A stretch of 12,891 nt of DNA from an uncultured Sutterella sp. (GTDB lineage Bacteria > Pseudomonadota > Gammaproteobacteria > Burkholderiales > Burkholderiaceae_F), in the NCBI GenBank assembly GCA_934249275.1, contig CAKQKT010000057.1, positions 1-12,891 of the forward strand, read 5' to 3'. Positions 1 to 6,047 of this stretch are shown piece after piece. The position numbers and the translations under genes are program-made. A model generated the notes under the pieces. The model made no database searches, had not been told where the DNA came from, and was given only the letters and a program-made list of their open reading frames with translations. The first letter of the stretch is position 1. The number at the start of each line of letters is the position of its first letter.

Positions 1-31
1 ATGCTCTTCCGATGACTTCAGTATCCGGGGC

Positions 32-54
32 CCTGCGTCAAAATTTGACGCAGG
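32..54. promoter_or_regulatory. Perfect palindromic box, likely operator (copy 1)
   Basis: The arms CCTGCGTCAAA and TTTGACGCAGG are perfect reverse complements around a single A, giving a 23-base palindrome. The core TGCGTCA-N5-TGACGCA recurs at 82-100 with the same half-sites and the same 5-base spacer, with centres 48 bases apart. No T-run follows, so it is not a terminator. A tandem pair with identical half-sites is typical of binding sites for a dimeric regulator. The regulator cannot be named, and the target could be the exonuclease gene to the right or a gene left of the window. Confidence 0.6.
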
Positions 55-81
55 CCGACAAATGGCCCAGAGATGTTCGAC

Positions 82-100
82 TGCGTCAGGTTCTGACGCA
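82..100. promoter_or_regulatory. Palindromic box, likely operator (copy 2)
   Basis: TGCGTCAG, a 3-base spacer GTT, then CTGACGCA: an 8-base perfect inverted repeat. It shares the core TGCGTCA-N5-TGACGCA with the box at 32-54, while spacer and flanks differ, so the half-sites look conserved by function. It lies inside the longest possible reading frame of the exonuclease gene, which argues that the gene starts further right. Confidence 0.55.
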
Positions 101-145
101 TGGCGCCTTACGATGAGGGCGTATTCAATTTCTTCGGATGCCGTC

Positions 146-952
146 ATGACCATCGCCTCGCCCGTCACAGCCGCCCGCCTTGCCTCCTGCGCCCTCCTCA
201 ATCGCCCGTATCGAAAGGTGGGAACCGCCCCGACCTTTCCCGCCATTACCTCCGAAATTGCCGGTCTTCTCGCATTACTTCCAGCCGGCACGGGCTGCGG
301 CGCACTTCCGGGCATCGTGCCGGCAGAGCTCGGCACCTTCTTCAATCCGGACATTCTCATCTGCGAAGCCGAGCGTCGCGCAAGGCTCGAGGCCGTTTAT
401 TCGCTCCTTGACGAAGCCGAATCCTTCGTCTTTCTTGATACGGAAGCGACCGGCGGCCGGTTCGGACGCCTCATCGAAGTGGCGCTTGTTGAGACCGACA
501 CCGAGCAGTCGATCGTCGGCGGCCTTCACTTCCGATGCAATCCACACCGCCGCTCCTCCCCGACCGCACGACGCGTCCACGGCATCCAGGACTGCGAACT
601 CGAGCACTGCCGCGAATTCGGCGCCCATGCCGAAGACCTTCTCGACGCCGTCCGCAGCAAGGTCGTCGTGATCCACGACCGAACCATGGACCTGCTCTGG
701 CTCAACCGCGAGCTTCAGATGGCCCGCCCGGGCGCTCCCAGGTTCGAAGACATCTGCACCGTCGTCGACTCGCTCGTGCTCGCAAAGGCCATCCCGTCGG
801 AGCGCCGCAGAAACGGCCTCGACGCCCTTCTCGACTGGTACGGCTTTTCTCGATCGAACTCGCAGCACGACGCCTACGGCGACGCCAATCTTCTCTCCAA
901 GGTCTTCTTCGAGCTTTGGTGGGACCTCGATGAATTCCTTTTCGGGAACTAA
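146..952 (+). CDS. DnaQ-like (DEDDh) 3'-5' exonuclease
   Basis: This is a stand-alone 3'-5' exonuclease of the DnaQ/epsilon superfamily, which removes nucleotides from DNA or RNA 3' ends with two metal ions. All three Exo motifs are visible: FLDTEATGG (Exo I, with the D-x-E pair), IHDRTMDLLWLN (Exo II, last D the ligand), and QHDAYGDA (Exo III, His and Asp five apart as in epsilon). The start is uncertain. The frame is open from 62, but the operator-like boxes overlap 62-100, and the fold normally begins a few residues before Exo I. ATG 113, ATG 146 or GTG 317 (before PAELGTFFNPD) are all possible, and none has a good ribosome-binding site. Residues before about position 317 look poorly protein-like, so 317 may be the true start. 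It lacks polymerase or helicase domains. The epsilon subunit itself is possible, but an accessory exonuclease is equally likely. Confidence 0.75.
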   Translation: MTIASPVTAARLASCALLNRPYRKVGTAPTFPAITSEIAGLLALLPAGTGCGALPGIVPAELGTFFNPDILICEAERRARLEAVYSLLDEAESFVFLDTEATGGRFGRLIEVALVETDTEQSIVGGLHFRCNPHRRSSPTARRVHGIQDCELEHCREFGAHAEDLLDAVRSKVVVIHDRTMDLLWLNRELQMARPGAPRFEDICTVVDSLVLAKAIPSERRRNGLDALLDWYGFSRSNSQHDAYGDANLLSKVFFELWWDLDEFLFGN

Positions 953-967
953 ATACCCATAATCAGC

Positions 968-1005
968 AAGGGGCGCCCGCACGGCTGCGGGCGCCCCTTT
1001 GTTTT
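968..1005 (+). terminator. Rho-independent terminator of the exonuclease gene
   Basis: GGGGCGCCCGCA (970-981), loop CGGC and TGCGGGCGCCCC (986-997) form a perfect 12-pair GC stem, extended by two A-T pairs. It is followed by TTTGTTTT on the + strand. It starts 15 bases after the exonuclease stop codon. The convergent gene stops at 1030, so the same hairpin may also serve it, but the - strand tail is poor in U. Confidence 0.9.
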
Positions 1006-1029
1006 CATTTACTCAGCAGATGCTTCGAT

Positions 1030-1782
1030 TTAGTAGTCGAAGAGCACCGGCGTCTTGTTTTCCTTGGCGAACTTCATGGCGCGCCAGAAGATCGAGAAGG
1101 CGAACTTGGCGAGCGATTCGGTGCTGTAGGTTTCCTTCTTGCCTTCCTCGGCGCCCGTCTCGACGTCCTTGAGGGTCTTGGCGGGATAGCCTTCGGTTTC
1201 GGTCCAGGAGAGAATCGTCTCTTCCTTGGCGAGCCAGCAGATTTCATTGATGTGCTCGAGCTCCTGCTCAAGCGCGCCGATCGTGCCGATCATGACTTCG
1301 CTGCCGGTGGGCATCGGACCGCGGAAGACCATCGTGGACTTCATGATCGGAACCCAGACCATCACGCTGCGGAAAAGCGAGTACACGTGCTCGTGGTCTT
1401 CGGCAAGGCGCTTGATGAGCGGATGCTCCGTGAAGTCCCAGCCCTTTTCGAGCGTTTCGGGAATCGTTTCCTCATAGGTGTGGGCGGCCGTCACAAGGAG
1501 CATGGCGCCGAACGCGTCCCAGTCGGGCATGTCGGTGTAGTAGGCCTTGTCGTTGTTCTCCTCCCACGTTTCGGGAAGCTGGTTCTCAGGCGTAACGGCC
1601 TGGAGCATGTCGTCGCGCCAGGCGCAGACGATCTGCTGAACTTCTTCCGGAGAAAGCTTTTCCGCACCGTTGTCGGCGCGCTTGAAGTCAACGCCGTTGG
1701 CTTCGGCCCAGGCTTCGACAACCGTCTTCCAGTTGCGGGTGTAATAGCGGGTGAAGGTGCCCGCGTACAAGTCGAGTCCCAT
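1030..1782 (-). CDS. Conserved-looking protein of unknown function, 250 residues
   Basis: I do not recognise this family. The ATG at 1782 is chosen over an upstream in-frame extension because AAAGGAG stands 8 bases before it, the best ribosome-binding site in the window. The protein begins MGLDLYAGTFTRYYTRNWK, is acidic and rich in Trp and Glu, and has no signal peptide or clear membrane segment, so it is probably cytosolic. It is mostly helical in appearance, with stretches such as HPLIKRLAEDHEHVYSLF and ALEQELEHINEICWL, and ends in FDY. No catalytic motif stands out. It is convergent with the exonuclease gene and divergent from the Fsr-type exporter, and so stands as a single-gene unit. The coding call is firm because of the ribosome-binding site, protein-like composition and full-length frame. 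The function is open. Confidence 0.85.
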   Translation of the reverse strand: MGLDLYAGTFTRYYTRNWKTVVEAWAEANGVDFKRADNGAEKLSPEEVQQIVCAWRDDMLQAVTPENQLPETWEENNDKAYYTDMPDWDAFGAMLLVTAAHTYEETIPETLEKGWDFTEHPLIKRLAEDHEHVYSLFRSVMVWVPIMKSTMVFRGPMPTGSEVMIGTIGALEQELEHINEICWLAKEETILSWTETEGYPAKTLKDVETGAEEGKKETYSTESLAKFAFSIFWRAMKFAKENKTPVLFDY

Positions 1783-1810
1783 CTTCAGGTCTCCTTTCTG
1801 ATTCGAATCC

Positions 1811-1845
1811 GGGCGGTCCATCGATAAAGTCAGTGCGAACCGCCC
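1811..1845. repeat. Spaced inverted repeat in the 5' leader of the unknown gene
   Basis: GGGCGGT (1811-1817) and ACCGCCC (1839-1845) are perfect 7-base complements, 21 bases apart. They lie just upstream of the ribosome-binding site of the - strand gene. In the mRNA they could form a leader hairpin, or on DNA an operator. Arms this short and GC-rich could be chance. Confidence 0.35.
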
Positions 1846-1888
1846 ACTGCATGATGACGAAAGGATACAGACATTTGAGGAAATGCGC

Positions 1889-1916
1889 TTTATCGGAGCT
1901 GCTGCGGCCGTCTCAA
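1889..1916 (-). promoter_or_regulatory. Candidate promoter of the 250-residue unknown gene
   Basis: On the - strand, TTGAGA (1911-1916, five of six to TTGACA) is followed after 16 bases by GATAAA (1889-1894, four of six to TATAAT). This would give a leader of about 100 bases that contains the inverted repeat at 1811-1845. It is pattern matching only. Confidence 0.35.
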
Positions 1917-2050
1917 GACCGGCAATGCGGGCATTCTTCCTCAAGCCGCCCGCTTCACTCGTCGGGCAGTATTCTCAATATAGCGAGCAGTCACGGTGCC
2001 TCGCGCCTTCATGCGACGGGCGTCCGCTCAAGATCCGCCGCCCGCACTCT

Positions 2051-2056
2051 TATAAT
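2051..2056 (+). promoter_or_regulatory. -10 box of the fsr promoter
   Basis: A perfect TATAAT stands 38 bases before the ATG at 2095. The -35 position 17 bases upstream (2028-2033, TCAAGA) is a poor match, so an activator may be needed. The box overlaps a possible TTG start at 2056, which supports ATG 2095 as the real start. Confidence 0.55.
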
Positions 2057-2094
2057 TGCTTGATTCCTCATTTGCACTCCCACCCAAAACAAAT

Positions 2095-3273
2095 ATGAGT
2101 CAAGAACGAACGACCGCTGCCGGCACGGTGCTGATCCTTGTCTGCATCGCGCACTTTCTCAACGACCTCATTCAGTCGGTCATTCCGTCGGCAATGCCCT
2201 TGATCAAGGCAAACCTCGGTCTCACCTTCGCCGAAGTCGGCCTTCTGACGCTTGCCATTCAGATCACTTCGTCCATCATGCAGCCCGTGGTCGGGATGAT
2301 CGTGGACAAGAAGCGCCATCCGGCCGCCCTGTCGATCGGGATGATCTTCACAATGATCGGCGTCTTCCTTCTTTCGCGAAGCGCGGGCTTTCATGCGGCG
2401 CTGATTGCGGTTGCGCTCACCGGGCTCGGCTCCGCCATCTTCCATCCCGAGTGCGTGCGCATTGCGCAGAGCGCTTCGGGCGGCAGGAAGGGCCTCGCGC
2501 AGTCCGTCTTCCAGGTGGGCGGCAATGCGGGCTTTGCCGTTGGACCTCTCGCCACGGCCGTCATCGTCCTTCCGTTCGGCCAGGCCAACATCGCCTGGTT
2601 CTCCGTTGCCGCCGCATTTGCCGCGTTCGTGCTCTTTTTCATCGGCCGCGCGGGCGAGGCGCTCGCCAGGGCCCAGAAGAAGAAGGCCCGTGCCGCGGGT
2701 CCCGGCGTCGAGAAGTCGAAGCTCGTCTTCCTCGTCGCGCTTTTGCTCGTGCTCATGTTCTCGAAGCAGATCTACCATGCCTCCTTGGGCAACTTCCTCA
2801 CCTTCTTCGTGATGGAGAAGTTCGGCCTCACGATCGAGGGCGCTCAGTACGTGCTCTTTGCGTTCCTCGCCGCAGGCGCCGCCGGCACGCTTGCGGGCGG
2901 TCCGCTCACCGACCGCTTCGGCCGGCGCGCGGTGATCTTCGGATCCATCTTCGGCGCGGCGCCCTTCGCGCTTGCCCTGCCCTGGACGGGTCTGGCCGCC
3001 GCCGTGACCCTCGCCGTCATCGTCTCCTTCATCATCTCGTCCGCCTTCTCGGCGATCGTCGTCTGCGCGCTCGACGCCATGCCCGAGCACACGGGCCTCA
3101 TCTCGGGCCTCTTCTTCGGGCTTTCCTTCGGCGTGGGCGGCGCGGCTACCGCCGTCTTCGGATGGGTGGCCGACCTTACGAGCCTCGACTTCGTCTTCAA
3201 GGCCACGTCCTTCCTCCCCCTCATCGGCATCGCCGCATTGTGGCTTCCCAAGGAGGCGACGACCAAAGCCTGA
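2095..3273 (+). CDS. fsr: Fsr-type MFS exporter (fosmidomycin resistance family)
   Basis: A 392-residue inner-membrane major facilitator transporter, close in length to E. coli Fsr (about 406), which exports fosmidomycin in exchange for protons. Family landmarks align along the whole length: AHFLNDLIQSVIPSAMPLIK in the first helix, MQPVVGMIVDK with the loop 2-3 region, GLGSAIFHPE in helix 4, SGGRKGLAQSVFQVGGNAG, the central FSKQIYHASLGNFLTFF, GGPLTDRFGRRAVIFGS and GLISGLFFGLSFGVGGAA. About 12 hydrophobic segments are visible in two halves joined by a Lys/Arg-rich loop (ARAQKKKARAAG). ATG 2095 was chosen because a TATAAT box lies over the alternative TTG at 2056. No clear ribosome-binding site precedes it. 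It stands alone between a divergent gene and its own terminator. The family match is strong. The true substrate is not shown and could be another drug or metabolite. Confidence 0.92.
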   Translation: MSQERTTAAGTVLILVCIAHFLNDLIQSVIPSAMPLIKANLGLTFAEVGLLTLAIQITSSIMQPVVGMIVDKKRHPAALSIGMIFTMIGVFLLSRSAGFHAALIAVALTGLGSAIFHPECVRIAQSASGGRKGLAQSVFQVGGNAGFAVGPLATAVIVLPFGQANIAWFSVAAAFAAFVLFFIGRAGEALARAQKKKARAAGPGVEKSKLVFLVALLLVLMFSKQIYHASLGNFLTFFVMEKFGLTIEGAQYVLFAFLAAGAAGTLAGGPLTDRFGRRAVIFGSIFGAAPFALALPWTGLAAAVTLAVIVSFIISSAFSAIVVCALDAMPEHTGLISGLFFGLSFGVGGAATAVFGWVADLTSLDFVFKATSFLPLIGIAALWLPKEATTKA

Positions 3274-3288
3274 TTTCACCTGAAATCA
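3271..3288. repeat. Small palindrome over the fsr stop codon
   Basis: TGATTTCA-CC-TGAAATCA is an 8-base inverted repeat with a 2-base centre, beginning at the fsr TGA stop and ending 9 bases before the terminator stem. It could form a weak AU-rich hairpin at the mRNA 3' end or be a binding site. Its function is unknown. Confidence 0.35.
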
Positions 3289-3296
3289 TGAAATAG

Positions 3297-3337
3297 AAAC
3301 GCCGCACGGGAACGATAATCCCTGCGGCGTTTTTTTT
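3297..3337 (+). terminator. Rho-independent terminator of fsr, possibly bidirectional
   Basis: AAACGCCGCA and TGCGGCGTTT pair, with a GGG/CCC extension beyond a one-base bulge at 3307, and 8 T residues follow (3330-3337). It ends fsr transcription. The convergent esterase gene stops at 3358. On that strand the hairpin is followed by TTTCTATTTC, so it may also end the receptor-exb-tonB-esterase transcript. Confidence 0.9.
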
Positions 3338-3357
3338 CATTTACAGAGAGACAAGCG

Positions 3358-4188
3358 TCACTTTGCCGACGTTGTCCCTGCCTCGTCCCTCGCCTTCAAA
3401 AGCAGATGCTTCATCGCCTCATGGAAGACGGGCACGGCAATCGTCCCGTGTGTTTCGCGCGGATAGTCATCGACGAGAACCGTGCCTTCCGTTCCCGAAA
3501 AGGTCCTTAAAGCCTTTTCAAAGCGCTTTTCGGACGCAAGATTGTGGCTTGCCGTCGTGCCGCTCGCCTTTCTCAAGGCCGTGCCGAAGCCCGCGTAGAC
3601 GAATGCGCCGGGGCGTCCCGAGCCGGGCTTGGCCTCCAGGCTTCTCACGAGCACGCCGCCGTCCCACCAGAGGGACGGATCAGCCGCCACCCAGTCGTCG
3701 AACAGATCGGGCCTCTCCGTCATGGTGTGGAGCGCAAAGAGTCCTCCGAAGGAGTGGCCCATGAGAACGTGCCTGAGAGTTTTGCCTTCAAAGCGTTTTT
3801 CAACCTCGGGCTTAACGGTCTTCTCCAGGCATTCGACGAGTTCCGAGGCGCGCCCGCCCTGAACCGGCTTTCCTGTGTCCAGACCATTGCGCCCGATGCT
3901 CGAACGCGTTGGCGTCAGGAAGGCGGTGCGGTCGGGCACGTCGACGGCCGCCACGGCGCAGGACGATGCCGCGCCCCTCGTGCCCGAAAGCAGGCTGCAG
4001 ATGCCGGAAACCGCAGGGCCCAGCCTTGCGCCGTCGGTCACGTAGAAGACCGTGACGGGTCTTCCGTTTTCCCCGGCATGCGGACCGGCCGTGAGCGTCA
4101 TCGTGCAGACGGGCTCCGCTGCGTTCGCGATGCCGCCCATTGCAAGGGCGGCGACGGCCGCCAGGATTCCTTTGTTCTTCATATTCAT
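3358..4188 (-). CDS. Periplasmic siderophore esterase-like alpha/beta hydrolase (IroE/Cee type)
   Basis: A 276-residue serine hydrolase of the esterase D / enterochelin-esterase group. The N-terminus MNMKNKGILAAVAALAMGG..ANA is a signal peptide with probable cleavage before AEPVC, so the enzyme acts in the periplasm. The nucleophile elbow is GHSFGG with Ser146, the family-typical DPSLWWDGG follows at 170-178, and His247 (THGT) is the likely base. A Ser-His dyad is known for IroE, and no acidic third member is certain here. Four Cys remain in the mature part (28, 64, 77, 120), possibly disulfides. It starts 5 bases after tonB ends, with AGAGG inside the tonB 3' end as ribosome-binding site, so it is the last gene of the receptor-exbB-exbD-tonB operon. 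By context it should cut ester bonds of a catecholate trilactone such as enterobactin after outer-membrane passage, as Cee does in Campylobacter. Substrate is inferred. Confidence 0.85.
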   Translation of the reverse strand: MNMKNKGILAAVAALAMGGIANAAEPVCTMTLTAGPHAGENGRPVTVFYVTDGARLGPAVSGICSLLSGTRGAASSCAVAAVDVPDRTAFLTPTRSSIGRNGLDTGKPVQGGRASELVECLEKTVKPEVEKRFEGKTLRHVLMGHSFGGLFALHTMTERPDLFDDWVAADPSLWWDGGVLVRSLEAKPGSGRPGAFVYAGFGTALRKASGTTASHNLASEKRFEKALRTFSGTEGTVLVDDYPRETHGTIAVPVFHEAMKHLLLKARDEAGTTSAK

Positions 4189-4193
4189 ATGGT

Positions 4194-5105
4194 TCAGCCT
4201 CTTGCATTCTTTAATGTGAAGACGACCGGCATGCGGATGCGCACGGTGCGACCAGGTCTTCCCCAGAGCGATGCCGCACGGGCCACGGCCCTGCAGGCTT
4301 CGCGGTCTAGCAGCTCGTGGCCGCTGGCCTCATGGATTTGGATTCCGCTCACGGCCCCGTCCGCCGAGACGACGAATTGAACCGTCACGGTCCCCTCCTT
4401 TCTCATGCGGCGCGCCTGGCGCGGATATTCAAGATTGGAAAGAACTGCCTCGCGGACTTCGCCCAGAAACGGATCGCCGTCGCGTCCGGCCACCAGCATC
4501 GGCGGCTCGCTCGAGACGACGGGGGCGGACGGCACGGGCGCAACCGCCTGCGCCGGCACGGGCGCAGCGATGGCAGGCGCGGGATGAGGCCTTCGCACAG
4601 GATGATCGGGCCGCTTCTCGCGCTTCTTTTCCGGCGGACGCCTTGCCTCCGTCACCTTCTTCACGGGCTTCACGACCTCGACCTTTTCAGGCTCGGGCTT
4701 CGGCAGAGGTTCGGGCTCGGGCACCGTTGCCGGTTCGGGCAGAGGTTCGGGTTCCGGAAGAGGTTCCGGTTCAGGAGCGGGTTCCGGTTCAGGAGCGGGT
4801 TCCGGTTCCGGAGCAGGCTCGGGTTCAGGCTCCGGCGCCTTCTCAACGACTGGCTCCTCATCGGGCGCCGGCTCGGGCTCTGCGGCGGGAGACGGTGCGG
4901 GAGCCGCCGCGACCTCGCTCTGAAACTGCGCCACGGCGAGCATGATGTCGCCGGACAGCGGGACGGGCTTGGCGGGTGCGAGAGAGGCGCCCCAGACGGC
5001 AAGCGCGATGCAGGGAATGTAGATGGCGCAGGCGGCCGCAAAGGCCGTGCGGCTCTCGCTCCCCTTGTCAGCCCTGCTTTTCTGCGGCAATGACGAAGTT
5101 TTCAT
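4194..5105 (-). CDS. tonB: TonB energy transducer
   Basis: TonB links the ExbB-ExbD proton motor in the inner membrane to the outer-membrane receptor. The 303 residues are in family order: a short cytoplasmic tail, one N-terminal membrane anchor (about 21-43), a long Pro/Glu repeat (about 75-140) then Lys/Arg-Pro stretches (145-175) spanning the periplasm, and a C-terminal TonB domain (about 210-303) with the typical LEYPRQARR.. (225-233), [13 protein letters not shown] (238-250) and [13 protein letters not shown]. The anchor carries no His, although most TonB anchors have a conserved Ser-x3-His. The start overlaps the end of exbD by 38 bases; AGGG lies 8 bases before the ATG. Overlap with exbD and the 5-base gap to the esterase indicate tight co-transcription, so this is probably a TonB dedicated to the adjacent receptor. 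Confidence 0.95.
   Translation of the reverse strand: MKTSSLPQKSRADKGSESRTAFAAACAIYIPCIALAVWGASLAPAKPVPLSGDIMLAVAQFQSEVAAAPAPSPAAEPEPAPDEEPVVEKAPEPEPEPAPEPEPAPEPEPAPEPEPLPEPEPLPEPATVPEPEPLPKPEPEKVEVVKPVKKVTEARRPPEKKREKRPDHPVRRPHPAPAIAAPVPAQAVAPVPSAPVVSSEPPMLVAGRDGDPFLGEVREAVLSNLEYPRQARRMRKEGTVTVQFVVSADGAVSGIQIHEASGHELLDREACRAVARAASLWGRPGRTVRIRMPVVFTLKNARG
4764..4817 (-). repeat. 18-base tandem repeat in tonB (Pro-Glu rod)
   Basis: Two exact copies of TTCCGGTTCAGGAGCGGG (4764-4781 and 4782-4799) and a third with two changes (4800-4817) encode the PEPEPA units of TonB. Less regular repeats extend over about 4680-4890. Copy number could vary between strains and change the periplasmic reach of TonB. 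Confidence 0.8.
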
Positions 5106-5460
5106 GGTTAACGCCCTTGATCATGTCGAGAAGCCTGATGAAGTGCTCGAAGCTCGTATTGCGGTCGATGCGAAGCACGAGGCGAACGTCGCGCGGGATG
5201 CCCTGCAACAGTTCGTTAACGCCTTCGGCCGCCGTTTCCTCGCCGTTCCAGTACATGATGCCCTCGCCCGTCACCTGGATGAGAACCTCGTCGGCATTCT
5301 TCGAAGCGGCCTGCGCATTGCGCGATTCGGGAAGCGAAATCGGGATCTCGCCTTTGGCGATGAAGGTGGAGACGGAGAGCACCATCGCAAGCAGCACAAG
5401 CATGATGTCGATGAAGGGGACGATGTTGAGGGGCTCCTTCTTCGGAATTTCAATCGTCAT
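5068..5460 (-). CDS. exbD: ExbD, TonB-system proton channel subunit
   Basis: ExbD works with ExbB to convert proton motive force into TonB movement. The 130 residues carry a short cytoplasmic N-terminus, one membrane helix with [13 protein letters not shown] (12-24) whose Asp18 matches the essential Asp25 of E. coli ExbD, and a periplasmic domain ending in the typical [20 protein letters not shown] region. Length suits the short group-2 ExbD. The start has GGAG 9 bases upstream. It follows exbB after 13 bases and overlaps tonB by 38 bases. Confidence 0.95.
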   Translation of the reverse strand: MTIEIPKKEPLNIVPFIDIMLVLLAMVLSVSTFIAKGEIPISLPESRNAQAASKNADEVLIQVTGEGIMYWNGEETAAEGVNELLQGIPRDVRLVLRIDRNTSFEHFIRLLDMIKGVNHENFVIAAEKQG

Positions 5461-5473
5461 GGCCGGTGCTCCG

Positions 5474-5884
5474 TCAGGCGGCGCGCTTGGCGGCGAGGTT
5501 CATCGCGCGCTGCAGGCCGTTGTAGGAAATGAGCGTCGGAATGGCGACGGCAAGGCCCAGCGCCGTGGCCTTCAGGGCAAGCGAAAGGCCCGTCATGATG
5601 CGGCCCGCGTCGATCGCACCGGTAGCGCCCATGTCGTAGAAGGTCAGCATGATGCCGATCACCGTGCCGAGAAGGCCCACGTACGGCGCGTTCGAATAGA
5701 TGATGTAGAGCGTCGTGAAGTTCTTCGTGAGCGCAATGCTGCGCTCGTCGTCGTTCTCATAGTGCTCCGGACGGTAGCGCTTGAGAAAAAGCATGCGCTC
5801 GATCGTGAGCCAGAGCGCGATGAAGCCCATGAGGCCGAGAATGCCGAAGATCACGTAATCGACGACTTCCTTGATCCATTCCAT
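5474..5884 (-). CDS. exbB: ExbB, short (group 2) TonB-system motor protein
   Basis: ExbB forms the pentameric core of the proton-driven motor around ExbD. The ATG at 5884 is chosen over an upstream extension because GGGAG lies 8 bases before it. This gives 136 residues, typical of the short group-2 form (E. coli ExbB has about 244). Three membrane helices fit: about 9-28, 66-84 and 100-120. The conserved cytoplasmic stretch WLTIERMLFLKRY follows helix 1, and helix 2 carries NAPYVGLLGTVIGIMLTF, the channel signature, with TGLSLALKATALGLAVAIP in helix 3. The gene lies 163 bases after the receptor gene in the same direction. A full promoter is not evident there, but AATGATT at 5901-5907 is a possible weak half Fur box. 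Confidence 0.93.
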   Translation of the reverse strand: MEWIKEVVDYVIFGILGLMGFIALWLTIERMLFLKRYRPEHYENDDERSIALTKNFTTLYIIYSNAPYVGLLGTVIGIMLTFYDMGATGAIDAGRIMTGLSLALKATALGLAVAIPTLISYNGLQRAMNLAAKRAA

Positions 5885-6015
5885 TTGAGAATCTCCCGAA
5901 AATGATTCCGTTGGCGTGCTGATGAAGTGCAGAGCATCCGGACTCGCGGTCCGGCCACTGAAAATTCGAAGGCGGCCCCGCCCTTTTCGAGCGGAACCGC
6001 TTGTTTTCAAACCCC

Positions 6016-6039
6016 GTTCGGGACTCGAAAGCCCCGAAC
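6016..6039 (-). other. Hairpin between receptor gene and exbB
   Basis: GTTCGGG (6016-6022) and CCCGAAC (6033-6039) form a 7-pair stem, with two further pairs around a CGAA loop. It starts 8 bases beyond the receptor stop codon in the - direction. It is followed by GGGGTTTG and not by a clean U-run, so I read it as a processing or partial attenuation hairpin that would lower exb-tonB expression relative to the receptor. A weak terminator is also possible. Confidence 0.45.
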
Positions 6040-6047
6040 AAAGGCCC

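Larger units (their letters stand above)
1783..2094. other. Divergent intergenic region, unknown gene / fsr
   Basis: These 312 bases separate two divergent genes. I see a good TATAAT for the rightward gene at 2051-2056, a candidate leftward promoter at 1889-1916 and a spaced inverted repeat at 1811-1845. The short frames here lack ribosome-binding sites and recognisable content, and I call no gene. Confidence 0.6.

Noticed and set aside
1811..1845. Riboswitch in the leader of the unknown gene
   Set aside because: Only one 7-base stem with a long loop is visible, with no conserved aptamer sequence I can identify.
2056..2094. TTG start for fsr at 2056
   Set aside because: It overlaps the last base of the TATAAT box, so it could not be in the transcript from that promoter.
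2068..3279. 403-residue - strand open frame over fsr
   Set aside because: It is rich in Glu, Arg, Gly and Asp without any membrane or catalytic motif, and is the mirror of an unambiguous MFS transporter.
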